Of a stretch of 64,000 nt of DNA, positions 7,825-16,255 are shown in pieces. The translations under genes and the position numbers were made by a program. Source of the stretch: Ramlibacter tataouinensis TTB310 (GTDB lineage: Bacteria > Pseudomonadota > Gammaproteobacteria > Burkholderiales > Burkholderiaceae_C); the NCBI RefSeq assembly GCF_000215705.1, contig NC_015677.1, forward strand, positions 496,001 through 560,000, read 5' to 3'. Within the stretch, counting starts at the first letter, position 1; the number at the start of each line of letters is the position of its first letter. The notes under the pieces are model-generated. The model was given only the letters and a program-made list of their open reading frames with translations, made no database searches and had not been told where the DNA came from.

Positions 7825-10476
7825 TCAGTTGCAGGCCACGACGCCCGAGCGGCGGTCGACGCACACGTCGGTGTTGCGCACGCCGTTGAATGCATAGGTC
7901 CTTGGCGCCGCGTCGCCCGACGGCCAGCGTACCTGCAGCGAGCGCAGCGTGCCCTCGCCCAGGCCGACGATCAGGGTGTCGTGCGCCGAGCAGGTGGCGC
8001 CACCCTGGGTGGCGCGCACGGTACGCATCACGTTGCCGTTGACCAGCACCTCGGCGCCGACCGCATGGATATTCTTGCCGGTGTCGTCGCGCAGCTTCAC
8101 CTTGACCCAGTTGCTGGGGTTCTGCTTCCTGCCGTTCTGGTTGATATAGAGCGTGGTCAACCCGGGCTCATAGGTGGTGGGCGCCTTGGAGAGCTTGTTG
8201 ACGGGCGGCACGGCCAGCGGCTTGCCCAGCACATTCACCTTGAGGTTGCGCGCATCGGGCGAATTCGAGGTGTATCCGCCGATGTGCGTGACCAGAATAT
8301 CGCCGAAACCGTCGTTGTTCAGGTCGGCGGACATCACGCACATCGCCTGCTCGTGCAGCCGGTAGATGTCCATTGCCTTGCCGCCGGAGGAATCGAGGCC
8401 GTAGCCTTCGTACGATCCCGTGTCGCCTACGTACACGTAGTCGCGCTTGTGCCAGCCCGAGCCGGGTGAGGGCCGGCGCGGCGGATTGTGGTCGTAATCC
8501 ATGTGCCGGATGTCCAGCAGCCGGTACTCCAGCGTACGGTCGCGGAAATGGATGTTGCCGGGGCTGCTGATGTTCTCCAGGAAGCGGCCCGGCCCGCCGG
8601 CCATGTCGCCGAAATTGTCGCCGCCGCGGCCCAGGCCGCCGGCGAAATACAGGTCCAGCTTGCCGCGGTTGTCGGCGTCGAACATGGCCACGTTGTAGGC
8701 GAACTCCAGGCCCGCCAGCGTCGTGGCGAACTTGCGCTTGTCCACCTGCTCACGGTACTCGGGCAGCACGTTGGCCTTGTTCAGCTGGTCGGGCGGCAGC
8801 ACGGTGGAATAGTCCACCTTCGCCAGATCCGAGCGCAGCTCGACGCCGCGCCGGGCGTCCCAGGCCAGGATCGCGTTGCTCAGGTTGTTGACGCCGTGCG
8901 CGTAGGCCATGTTGGACGCCGTGGTGATCGTGGTCTCCTTCTCGTCCTTGATCAACAGGCGCGTGTTGCGGGTCGACATGACCTGGCTGCCGCAGTTGGT
9001 GACCACCGCCTGCTCCCTGCCGCTGCCGTCCAGGTCGCCGGCGGCCATGCCCATCCAGCAGCCCTCGTAGGCCAGATCGTTGAATTTCTTCTCGTACTTG
9101 AAGCCCTTGCCGGCCATGTTCCTGTACACGCGGAACCGGTTGCCCTGGTCCGTGGAGACCACCAGGTCGGACCAGCCGTCCTTGTCGTAGTCCATGAAGA
9201 GCGCCGCCCAGCTGTGGTCGGCCGGCTCGCCCACCTGCTTGCCCTGGTAGATGTCCAGGGAGTTCTGCTCCTTCCTGCCGGCGCCCGGCCGGTAGGAATA
9301 GCTCTCCACGGCGCCGGCCTTGTGCACACCCGCCAGGTCGTCGTCGGCGACGTCGACGAAGGCGAGTTCGCCGCTCTCCACGAGCATGTTCTTGTAGAGC
9401 TGTCGCCGGTTGCCGGCGAAGTGGTCGCGCGTGAAGCCGGTGAAGTCGGGATCGATGAAATTGGCCACCACGATGTCCAGGTCGCCGTCGCGGTCGAAGT
9501 CGAACACCTCGGCGCTGACGGAAGCCCACTTGCCGCCCAGGCCCGTGCGCTCGGTCGCATCCTCCCACTCGGGAATGCCGTTGCCGTTCTTGTCGCCCAG
9601 GTTCAGCAGCATGGAGTTGCGGCCTTCGGGCTCCAGCTTGCCGTTGACGTCGACCATCTTGTTCAGGCCGTCCTCCATTCCCAGCCCTGCGGACAGGAAG
9701 GACGGCGCCTTGGCCAGCACCGCGCGCGAACTGGACTCGCGGCCCAGGTTGGTGCCCGCCGGGTAGATGCGCCAGGCGTAGTCGTCGTTCTGGAACGGCA
9801 GGCCGAAGTGGCCATTCAACACCAGGATGTCCATCCTGCCGTCGCCGTTCACGTCCGCGCAGGCCGCGCCCCAGCCGATGCGGCCCTCGCCGTCGTCGGG
9901 CTCGTCCACGCTGGCGCGTGGCTTGTACTTGCCCTCGAACACCAGCTCGCCTTCCATGCGGACGCGATCGGCGCCCGGCTGCTTGAGCAACTGCTGCACC
10001 GACTTGAACATCGGGCTGCCGTCCTTGTCGTTGCCCTGGTTGATGAGCAGGCCGTTGGGCCGCGGCTTGAAGCGCTCGGTGCCCACCGTGTGGCCCGGCG
10101 TGGGCTTGGCCACGGTGCGCTGGATGTTGGGGAAGAACAGGTCCAGCCTGCCGTCGCCGTTGACGTCGCAGGCGGTGGCCCCGCGGAACCAGGCGGTGTT
10201 GAACTCGCGGTGCTCGGCCAGCTCGCCCAGGTTCTCCAGCTTGACGAAGGGCATCACGTCGCTCGCCACCTCGATGCGGTCGGGCACCGGCAGCGCGGCG
10301 CCCGCGAGCCAGGCCTTGGTCTGCGTGGTCTCGCTCATGAGGCCGGCGCGCATCAGCAGCAGCTCGCCCATGATCTTGACCTTGATCGGGTCGCTGTAGT
10401 ACTTCCAGTAGCCGAACCCGGCTGCGGCCAGCAGGAGCACCAGCAGGCTCGAGGCGGCGATCTTCAAGGCTTTCAT
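7825..10476 (-). CDS. Secreted FG-GAP/VCBS-repeat protein with C-terminal ASPIC/UnbV domain
   Basis: An 883-residue protein with an N-terminal membrane segment (about residues 6-27, LLVLLLAAAGFGYW), so it is secreted or anchored facing the periplasm. At least seven calcium-type loops follow across residues 100-720, including DVNGDGRLDLFF, DVNGDGRMDILV, DFDRDGDLDIVV, DYDKDGWSDLVV and DLNNDGFGDILV, as in a beta-propeller. The last 80 residues (VGAEVLVNG, TQGGATCSAHD, LQVRWPSG) match the ASPIC/UnbV domain of CRTAC1-like proteins. UnbV proteins are conserved in enediyne warhead clusters, with no settled function. The gene begins 11 bp after the unknown membrane-anchored gene, so the two are probably translated together. 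Role inferred: an extracytoplasmic partner of this biosynthetic locus. Confidence 0.85.
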   Translation of the reverse strand: MKALKIAASSLLVLLLAAAGFGYWKYYSDPIKVKIMGELLLMRAGLMSETTQTKAWLAGAALPVPDRIEVASDVMPFVKLENLGELAEHREFNTAWFRGATACDVNGDGRLDLFFPNIQRTVAKPTPGHTVGTERFKPRPNGLLINQGNDKDGSPMFKSVQQLLKQPGADRVRMEGELVFEGKYKPRASVDEPDDGEGRIGWGAACADVNGDGRMDILVLNGHFGLPFQNDDYAWRIYPAGTNLGRESSSRAVLAKAPSFLSAGLGMEDGLNKMVDVNGKLEPEGRNSMLLNLGDKNGNGIPEWEDATERTGLGGKWASVSAEVFDFDRDGDLDIVVANFIDPDFTGFTRDHFAGNRRQLYKNMLVESGELAFVDVADDDLAGVHKAGAVESYSYRPGAGRKEQNSLDIYQGKQVGEPADHSWAALFMDYDKDGWSDLVVSTDQGNRFRVYRNMAGKGFKYEKKFNDLAYEGCWMGMAAGDLDGSGREQAVVTNCGSQVMSTRNTRLLIKDEKETTITTASNMAYAHGVNNLSNAILAWDARRGVELRSDLAKVDYSTVLPPDQLNKANVLPEYREQVDKRKFATTLAGLEFAYNVAMFDADNRGKLDLYFAGGLGRGGDNFGDMAGGPGRFLENISSPGNIHFRDRTLEYRLLDIRHMDYDHNPPRRPSPGSGWHKRDYVYVGDTGSYEGYGLDSSGGKAMDIYRLHEQAMCVMSADLNNDGFGDILVTHIGGYTSNSPDARNLKVNVLGKPLAVPPVNKLSKAPTTYEPGLTTLYINQNGRKQNPSNWVKVKLRDDTGKNIHAVGAEVLVNGNVMRTVRATQGGATCSAHDTLIVGLGEGTLRSLQVRWPSGDAAPRTYAFNGVRNTDVCVDRRSGVVACN

Positions 10477-10487
10477 GGCATGTCTCC

Positions 10488-12131
10488 TCAGATGATGTTC
10501 ACGTCTTCGTACGAGCGAAAGAGTGGCGGCTGGTAGGCGGACGAACTCGCGCGCAGCTTCTGCGCGAGCGGCTCCGTGATCTCCACCTCCAGCTCGAGCA
10601 GGTCCAGGATGCGTTCATAGGCCACGAAGGTCACGCGCAGGAAGGTGCGCTCGCCCCTGGTGAACACACGCAGCGCCATCTGCTCGACGCCGCCTTCGTG
10701 GTTGTTCTCCAGCCGCCACTGGCCGTCGCGCCAGACGGTCTGGTAGCCGTAGTGCGGCACCGGTCCGTCCTTCAGGCGCAGGTGACGCCGCTCGGCGAAC
10801 TCCGCGGGCGGGTTGACCCCGACGCCGAACGAGGGCAGCAGGTAGTCCTCCTGATCGACCAGCAGCGCCAGCGGGATGTTGCCCATCACGATGCGGCGCT
10901 GGCGGTCCTTGGCATAGACCGAGATCTCCAGGAACTCATCGCCCGCCGCGGCCGGCTTGCCGTCGCGGAACCGGGTGAGCGGCTTGACCGACCTGACCTC
11001 CACGTCCTCCCAGAACGGGTCGAACGGGATGGTTTTCTTCTCGTCGCCGCTGTAGATGCCCGGATTGACGAACTTGCGCGTGCTGAAGATGTCGCCCGCC
11101 TCCAGGTCGGCGAAGGTCTTGGCGTCGATGGTGTTGGCCGCGCCGAACAGGCTGAAGCCGCGTGTCACCTCGAAGTATTTGTTCTGCGACTTCTGGCGCG
11201 ATTCCTGGCTGGAATAGCTGCCGATCTGCTTGCCGGCCGACACCTTGGCCTTTCCCTGGAACAGCAAGGGCCCCTCGGTGCGCAGCCGGCCCAGGTCCGC
11301 CGGCACCGAGGTGATGTCGCCGCGGTACTTCAGGGCGGAAATGATCTCGCGGTCCGGCAGGTCGATGCCGTTGGCGCGGCGGATCATTTCCGCGTACACC
11401 GGCCAGGGCATGTTGAACCAGGCGTGGTACATCTCGCCGACCGCGTCGGTCGCCGACAGCTCCCACAGTCCCGCCTTCAGGCAGTTGTTGGTGATGCTGA
11501 AGCGCTTCGGCCTGGCGAGCTTGTTGGGCACGATGGCGCCGCCCTGGCCGGTCGTGTAGTCCTCTTCGCCGCCGGCGTTCAAGAAGGGCCTGGGCAGGTC
11601 GTTGAAGTAGGCAAGGGTGCTGTTCCTGGCCTGGTACGCCAGCATCAGCCCGTTACGGCCGAATTCGGCGAGCATCAGGTTGGCGCGGTCGAAGTCGTCC
11701 AGCCCGCCCGGCGCGGTGGCGTAGGGCAGGATGGGCACCATCTGGTAGGCGTCCAGGTTCTCGAGGTTCACCGTCTTGCCGCCGTCCGGGGAGGCGATCT
11801 GCAGCGAGAAGCGCGTCCCCTCGGGCGCCAGCTGGATCTTCGGTATGCGCGTCAACTCATCCAGCACCGAGGAATAGCGGTTCACCGATTGCGTGGACGG
11901 ATTGATGGGGCCGCCCCTCGCGTCGCGGTGCTCCATGTTGAGATTGAGCGGGATGTTCTCCAGCGGCTCGGCCGTCCACAGCCTCCAGCCCAGCCCGGCC
12001 GCGGCCGCCAGCACCAGGACGCACACGCCCCGCACGACCGGACGGCGCCGCCAGCCAGGTGCGGCGCCGAATCCGGGCGTTGCCAGTCCTTGCGGCGCTT
12101 GGGCGGCACCTAACGACTCGTAGACTTGCAT
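10488..12131 (-). CDS. Unrecognised membrane-anchored protein of the acyl locus
   Basis: A 547-residue protein that I cannot place in a family. The ATG at 12131 has GAGGAGAA directly upstream. One hydrophobic segment (about residues 32-48, VCVLVLAAAAGLGW) follows a short Arg-rich stretch, so it is a single-span protein with some 500 residues outside the cytoplasm. The exported part is polar and rich in aromatic residues, with few cysteines and no repeat I can see. The start lies 22 bp inside the end of the methyltransferase gene and the stop 11 bp before the UnbV-type gene. The tight coupling suggests that it works with the UnbV-type protein at the membrane. No function is assigned. Confidence 0.75.
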   Translation of the reverse strand: MQVYESLGAAQAPQGLATPGFGAAPGWRRRPVVRGVCVLVLAAAAGLGWRLWTAEPLENIPLNLNMEHRDARGGPINPSTQSVNRYSSVLDELTRIPKIQLAPEGTRFSLQIASPDGGKTVNLENLDAYQMVPILPYATAPGGLDDFDRANLMLAEFGRNGLMLAYQARNSTLAYFNDLPRPFLNAGGEEDYTTGQGGAIVPNKLARPKRFSITNNCLKAGLWELSATDAVGEMYHAWFNMPWPVYAEMIRRANGIDLPDREIISALKYRGDITSVPADLGRLRTEGPLLFQGKAKVSAGKQIGSYSSQESRQKSQNKYFEVTRGFSLFGAANTIDAKTFADLEAGDIFSTRKFVNPGIYSGDEKKTIPFDPFWEDVEVRSVKPLTRFRDGKPAAAGDEFLEISVYAKDRQRRIVMGNIPLALLVDQEDYLLPSFGVGVNPPAEFAERRHLRLKDGPVPHYGYQTVWRDGQWRLENNHEGGVEQMALRVFTRGERTFLRVTFVAYERILDLLELEVEITEPLAQKLRASSSAYQPPLFRSYEDVNII

Positions 12132-12982
12132 GGGGTTCTCCTCGCGAAAAGACTGGTGGCTGTCAGCAGGAAATAGCCAAGCACCTGCTCGGACCACAGG
12201 GATTCCAGAACGTGGGTGGCCGCGACGAAGTCGGCCCAGGCGGGCTCGCCGATCAGCCGCACGACCGTGTCGCGATGCGTGGCGGCGTTGGCCCGCCACC
12301 GCACGAAGGTGGGCGCGGTCGCGGCGGTCAGGTCCAGCATCTCGACCTGGTCGAAGCCCGCGCTGCGCGCCTGGCTCGCGTACAACGCGGGCGGGCGCAT
12401 CAACGCCCGGCCAAACACGCGGGCGAGCAACAGGAACTCGTCGCGCCGCGCGATCACCTCGGCAAGGGCCAGCTCGCGCGTTTGCACGACATCGCACAGC
12501 ACCACCTGGCCGCCGGGCTTGAGCACGCGCCGCAGCTCGGTGAAAAGCCTGCGTTTGTCCAGCATCAGGTGCGACGACTCCATCACCCACGCGGCCTCGA
12601 AGCTCTGGTCGGCAAAAGCCATGGCCTGGGCATCACCCAGCTCGAAATGCAACAAGCCCGCGAGATCGCCGGGAACGGTCGCGCGAGCGATGTCGATGCA
12701 GGCGGTGCTGGGCGAGATGCCGGCCACCGCGCAGCCCAGGCGCCGCGCGAGCGCCTGCGCCGGCGCGCCGGTGCCACAACCCACGTCCAGCACGCGCGTG
12801 CCCGGACCGATACCGCGCAGGCGCTCCAGCATGCGTGCGGTGAGCGATCCGGTCGCGTGCTCCAGGCTCTCGCCGCCGGACTCGAAATACCCGTAGTGCA
12901 GGCTGCTGCCGAGCAGATATCCCCAGGCCCGGGCCACGGCGTCGTAGTGGCGGGCGCTGTTGACGCGGCACGCCTCTAGCAC
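12110..12982 (-). CDS. SAM-dependent methyltransferase
   Basis: A 290-residue class I methyltransferase with GTG start at 12982. That start overlaps the end of the FabG-like gene (stop 12976-12978). Motif I is VLDVGCGTGAPAQALA (about residues 63-78), then GISPSTACIDIAR and a post-II region LKPGGQVVLCDVV. The N-terminal AWGYLLGSSLHYGYFESG resembles small-molecule and sterol C-methyltransferases of the UbiE/Erg6 group. It is the second methyltransferase of the locus. Its 22-bp overlap with the next gene points to translational coupling. Likely role: O- or C-methylation of the acyl product. The acceptor is unknown. Confidence 0.85.
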   Translation of the reverse strand: MLEACRVNSARHYDAVARAWGYLLGSSLHYGYFESGGESLEHATGSLTARMLERLRGIGPGTRVLDVGCGTGAPAQALARRLGCAVAGISPSTACIDIARATVPGDLAGLLHFELGDAQAMAFADQSFEAAWVMESSHLMLDKRRLFTELRRVLKPGGQVVLCDVVQTRELALAEVIARRDEFLLLARVFGRALMRPPALYASQARSAGFDQVEMLDLTAATAPTFVRWRANAATHRDTVVRLIGEPAWADFVAATHVLESLWSEQVLGYFLLTATSLFARRTPCKSTSR

Positions 12983-13719
12983 GTGAGGCCTCCGTCGATC
13001 ACCAGCACCTGGCCCGTGATGAAGCCGCCGGCCGGCGAGGCCAGCAGGTCCAGCGCGCCCACCACGTCTTTCACCGTCCCCAGGCGGCCCAGCGGGGTGC
13101 GGCGCTCGATCTGGCGCAGCTGTTTGTCGTCCAGGGACTGGCTCATCTCGGTGCGCAGGAAACCCGGCGCGACCGAGTTCACCGTGATGCCCCTGGAGCC
13201 CAGCTCGCGCGCCAGCGCGCGCGTGTACCCGTCCAGCGCTGCCTTGGAAGCGCCGTAAACCGAGAGCCCCCGATAGCCCGAAGTGCCGACGATGGAGCTG
13301 ATGTTGACGATGCGGCCAAAGCCGGCGGCGAGCATCATGCGCGAGACCTCGCGCGTCAGGCGCAGGGTGCCTTTGATGTTGAGATCGACCACCGCGTCGA
13401 TGTCCTCGTCGTTGAACAGCGCGACCACGCCTGCGAGCGCTATGCCCGCGTTGTTGACCAGCAGGCTGACCGGGCCGAACCGCTGCGCCGCCGCCCGCAC
13501 GAACCGCTTGCAGTCCCCGTCCTTGACGAGGTCCAGCTCCTCGAAGAAGAAGCTGTCGGGATGGCGCTGCTGCAAGGCGCGCGCCGCGTCGGTGGTGCGG
13601 CGGCTGAAACTCGCGACCTTGTGGCCCCCCGCCAGCAAGTGCTCGACGATGCCCAGGCCGAGGCCGCGCCCGCCGCCGCTGACGACGGCGATGTGGCGGT
13701 CGGGTGGGGTGCCGTTCAT
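12976..13719 (-). CDS. Short-chain dehydrogenase/reductase, FabG-like
   Basis: A 247-residue SDR. The cofactor motif SGGGRGLGLG is near residue 15 and NNAG near residue 90. The catalytic Ser-Tyr-Lys set appears in NISSIVG and YGASKAA, and PGFLRTEM follows, as in 3-oxoacyl-ACP reductases. ATG 13719 overlaps the stop of the upstream ANL ligase by 4 bp. It probably reduces the 3-keto group made by one of the two condensing enzymes, using NADPH. No dehydratase or enoyl reductase gene is present in the visible locus, so full reduction would need housekeeping enzymes. Confidence 0.9.
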   Translation of the reverse strand: MNGTPPDRHIAVVSGGGRGLGLGIVEHLLAGGHKVASFSRRTTDAARALQQRHPDSFFFEELDLVKDGDCKRFVRAAAQRFGPVSLLVNNAGIALAGVVALFNDEDIDAVVDLNIKGTLRLTREVSRMMLAAGFGRIVNISSIVGTSGYRGLSVYGASKAALDGYTRALARELGSRGITVNSVAPGFLRTEMSQSLDDKQLRQIERRTPLGRLGTVKDVVGALDLLASPAGGFITGQVLVIDGGLTC

Positions 13720-15059
13720 GCCGCCGCCCGTCGCGCCAGCTTCATGTTGGCGGTTTCGAGGGCGTCCACATAGACGATCTGCCGCGGCCGCGCGTGCCGC
13801 CCGAGGACGCTGCAGGCGGCCCGGATGCGCGGCTCCACCTCTTCTGGCAGATGGCCTCGATGCAGGACCACGCGCAGCCGCACGATCTGCCCGGTCATGG
13901 GGTTGGGACGGCCCTCGGCGATCGCGGTCGCCACGCCCGGTAGCGGGTTCACCAGAGCCTCGATCTGCTGCGGGTAGACCTTCATGCCGCCGACGTTGAT
14001 CGTCTCCGACTTGCGCCCGAGGAACAGCACCCTTTCGGCCGTGCGCTCGACGAGATCGCCGGTGGCGCGGTAGTGCGTGGCCGGGCCCGAACCCTGGCGT
14101 ACGTGCAACTCGCGGTTCACGATCCGCAGCAGGGCGCCACCTTGCGCCTGCGGGTCGAAAAGCGAAAGCGGTAGGCCGGCGCGGCAGTCCTTGACCGAAA
14201 CCACCGAACCCAGCTCGGTCGACGCATAGACCTGCGAGATGCTGACGCCGGGGTACAGGGCCGCGATGCGGTCCAGCACTTCCTGCGTGACGACCTCGCC
14301 GCCCAGCGTGACGTGGCGCAGCGTGACGATGGGTGATGCGCAGGCCGGCGAGACGAAGGCGGCGCGCCAGAAAGTGGGAGTGCTGCTGATGTGCGTGGCA
14401 CCCTCCCTGCTTGCCGCCGCCCACATCGCCGGAACCTGGGCGCAGGCGGGCACGATCAGCACCTCCCCATGAACGAGCGCATGCAGCAGCACCTGAATGC
14501 CTGCGAAGTGCGCCAGGCCATAGGCAAGCAGCCAGCGCCGAGGCCCGGCCGGTGGGCTGACGCGCACGGCCGCGACCAGGTCGCGCCAACGCAGGTCGAT
14601 GGCCTTGGACTGTCCCGTCGTGCCGGAACTCAGGATACGGATGCCGCTATCCGGTGCCGCCGGAAGTTCCAGCAGCCTCGCATCGGCTGCGCAGGCCGGA
14701 TCCAGCGCGAGCGCGCGGTCGCCGAATGCGTCCGAAAGCCCGGGCTGCGCCGCCGCATCGCACAGAACGGCCTGGCACTCCATGCGCGCCGCCAACCGCT
14801 GCAGCTCCTGCCGCGGCAGGCTGTCACTCAGTATCACCGCCGATGCGTCCAGGCGAGAAACGGCCGCGAGTGCCGCCACCATGCGGCCAGACGGCACCAT
14901 GCACAGACCGAAACGCTTGTGGCCGGCCCGGTGCAGCTGGAGCGCCCATGCATCGGCCAGCGCGCACAAGCGGGCGGCCGGCCACGGCCCTTCGTGCGCT
15001 ATCAGCGCGGGCTCGTCGGGCGCGCGGGCGGCGAGGTCGGAAAGAAGGGCGTACAGCAT
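13716..15059 (-). CDS. Small ANL-superfamily acyl/aryl-acid ligase
   Basis: A 447-residue adenylating enzyme, about 100 residues shorter than most acyl-CoA synthetases. The core motifs are present: ILSSGTTGQSKAI (A3), QVYASTELGSV (A5), HYRATGDLV (A7), GRKSETINVGGMKVYPQQIE (A8), and a C-terminal lysine in ETANMKLAR (A10). The shortness falls in the N-terminal subdomain. It sits between the ACP gene (14 bp downstream of the ACP stop) and the FabG-like gene, so loading an acid onto that ACP is the simplest reading. With the FAAL this gives the locus two separate activating enzymes, perhaps for two acyl or acid building blocks. Confidence 0.85.
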   Translation of the reverse strand: MLYALLSDLAARAPDEPALIAHEGPWPAARLCALADAWALQLHRAGHKRFGLCMVPSGRMVAALAAVSRLDASAVILSDSLPRQELQRLAARMECQAVLCDAAAQPGLSDAFGDRALALDPACAADARLLELPAAPDSGIRILSSGTTGQSKAIDLRWRDLVAAVRVSPPAGPRRWLLAYGLAHFAGIQVLLHALVHGEVLIVPACAQVPAMWAAASREGATHISSTPTFWRAAFVSPACASPIVTLRHVTLGGEVVTQEVLDRIAALYPGVSISQVYASTELGSVVSVKDCRAGLPLSLFDPQAQGGALLRIVNRELHVRQGSGPATHYRATGDLVERTAERVLFLGRKSETINVGGMKVYPQQIEALVNPLPGVATAIAEGRPNPMTGQIVRLRVVLHRGHLPEEVEPRIRAACSVLGRHARPRQIVYVDALETANMKLARRAAA

Positions 15060-15073
15060 CGTGCTCCTGCCTC

Positions 15074-15304
15074 TCAGGCATAGAAGTCCAGCAGATCGCG
15101 AACGCGCGCGGGATACTGGCCCTGGGTATACGGATCACGGCCAAACTGCTGTTCCAGGTTGGCCGAGAATTCGGCGACCGTCAGCGAGTCGAATCCGAGA
15201 TCCTCGTCCTGGATGAAGGATTCGTCGGTGATGCCGATGTCCTGGCGGCCCTGCTCCTCGAGTAGCTTGTGGATGATCTGATAGATGACGTCGCGGTTGC
15301 TCAC
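15074..15304 (-). CDS. Acyl carrier protein
   Basis: A 76-residue stand-alone carrier protein. The phosphopantetheine attachment site is Ser40 in EDLGFDSLTVAEF. A four-helix length, an acidic second helix and an aromatic C-terminus fit the ACP family. I chose GTG 15304 because GGGAGG lies four bases upstream; the longer open frame above it is GC-driven and carries no ACP-like sequence. It is the first gene of the leftward operon and would carry the chain between the FAAL, the ANL ligase, both condensing enzymes and the reductase. No phosphopantetheinyl transferase gene lies in the window, so a housekeeping one is presumably used. Confidence 0.9.
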   Translation of the reverse strand: MSNRDVIYQIIHKLLEEQGRQDIGITDESFIQDEDLGFDSLTVAEFSANLEQQFGRDPYTQGQYPARVRDLLDFYA

Positions 15305-15564
15305 ATGGCCTCCCAAGCCGCTCGCAACGGCTGGCGCGACACCAGACCACGAGCGACGCAAAGCGCGAGGCACCCGCGTCGATTCGACGGGCTCCCCGAT
15401 CAAATAACGGTCGAGCTGCGCCAGGCGCGTGACATCACCTGGCGGCAAGTGACAGGGCCCGCGTCTCCAGTGGGCCGCATTCTGTAGCCTCCTTTTACGC
15501 TTGATCGGTGTCTTTATCGGAGTTGATCCGTATGCTGCTTTCATTGCAACAGGGAGATGAAAGT
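15305..15564. promoter_or_regulatory. Divergent control region between the ACP operon and its regulator
   Basis: These 260 bp separate the leftward ACP operon from the rightward regulator gene and must hold both promoters. The clearest operator candidate is the perfect 13-bp palindrome CGTCGATTCGACG at 15377-15389, on the ACP side. A comparatively AT-rich patch (about 15490-15545) lies nearer the regulator, with the related pair TTGATCGG and TTGATCCG. I could not fix -35 and -10 hexamers with confidence. Confidence 0.55.
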
Positions 15565-16215
15565 ATGCGAACGCTCGATTCGCCGGATGCGGCTGTCCTC
15601 TATAAATACCCGCGGGTTCTGGCGCTGCTTGAAGTTTTCATGGCGCGCCCGGCAACACTGTCCGCGGTCGCCGGCCAGGCTCACATTCCTCTTGCCTCGG
15701 CGCATCGCATGGTCGAACGCCTGATCTCGATCGGTGCGCTCGAAGTGGCGGGGATGATCGAACGCGGTGGCCGCGCGATGAAGCTCTACCAAGTCACCGC
15801 GCCTGCGTTCTTCGTCCCGTCCACCATCGAACGCGAGTGCCTGCCGGATGAAGTGGTGCGTCGCACGCTTGACTCTCACCTGGACGAACAGGTTCCGGGG
15901 CTGATGAAGGCCGCCCGCGAGGCGCTGGGCGACTCCGCCGCATCTGAATGGGGCATGGTCGTCTACGCTGATCGGCACGGGCATCTGGTGGCGCGGCCCG
16001 ACTTCAAGCAGGGTCGCACGCCCAGGCTGCTGGACGACAACAGCCCGGCCTACCTGAACTTCTACCTGGACGACTTGCGCCTGAATGTCTGCGACGCCAA
16101 GAGGCTGCAGCGCGAGCTGGTCGATCTGCTCAAGCGCTACAAGTGCGTAGAACCCGGCTCGGGCACCTACACGCTGTCGGTCATCATGGCGCCCATGGTC
16201 GCCAGGCGCCGATAA
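15565..16215 (+). CDS. Winged-helix transcriptional regulator of the acyl locus
   Basis: A 216-residue predicted DNA-binding protein. ATG 15565 is preceded by AGGGAGATGAAAGT. The N-terminal third reads as a winged helix-turn-helix (LSAVAGQAHIPLASAHRMVERL, about residues 33-54, then a GALEV wing), similar to ArsR/IclR-type folds. The remaining 130 residues lack a ligand-binding domain that I recognise. It is divergent from the ACP gene with a 260-bp shared control region, the usual layout for a pathway-specific regulator. Whether it activates or represses cannot be read here. Confidence 0.75.
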   Translation: MRTLDSPDAAVLYKYPRVLALLEVFMARPATLSAVAGQAHIPLASAHRMVERLISIGALEVAGMIERGGRAMKLYQVTAPAFFVPSTIERECLPDEVVRRTLDSHLDEQVPGLMKAAREALGDSAASEWGMVVYADRHGHLVARPDFKQGRTPRLLDDNSPAYLNFYLDDLRLNVCDAKRLQRELVDLLKRYKCVEPGSGTYTLSVIMAPMVARRR

Positions 16216-16255
16216 GCGCGTGCCTCCAGCGCGCTGTGTTCTAGCGTAAGGTCGC

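Noticed and set aside
7806..7895. ATG extension of the KASIII-like gene.
   Set aside because: It would lie inside the end of the FG-GAP gene and encodes unrelated low-complexity residues. TTG 7805 just before the conserved start is preferred, though not proven.
1..15304. Calling the locus an enediyne cluster because of the UnbV-type protein and hotdog thioesterase.
   Set aside because: There is no iterative enediyne PKS and none of the other warhead genes. Only the UnbV domain and the hotdog fold are shared.
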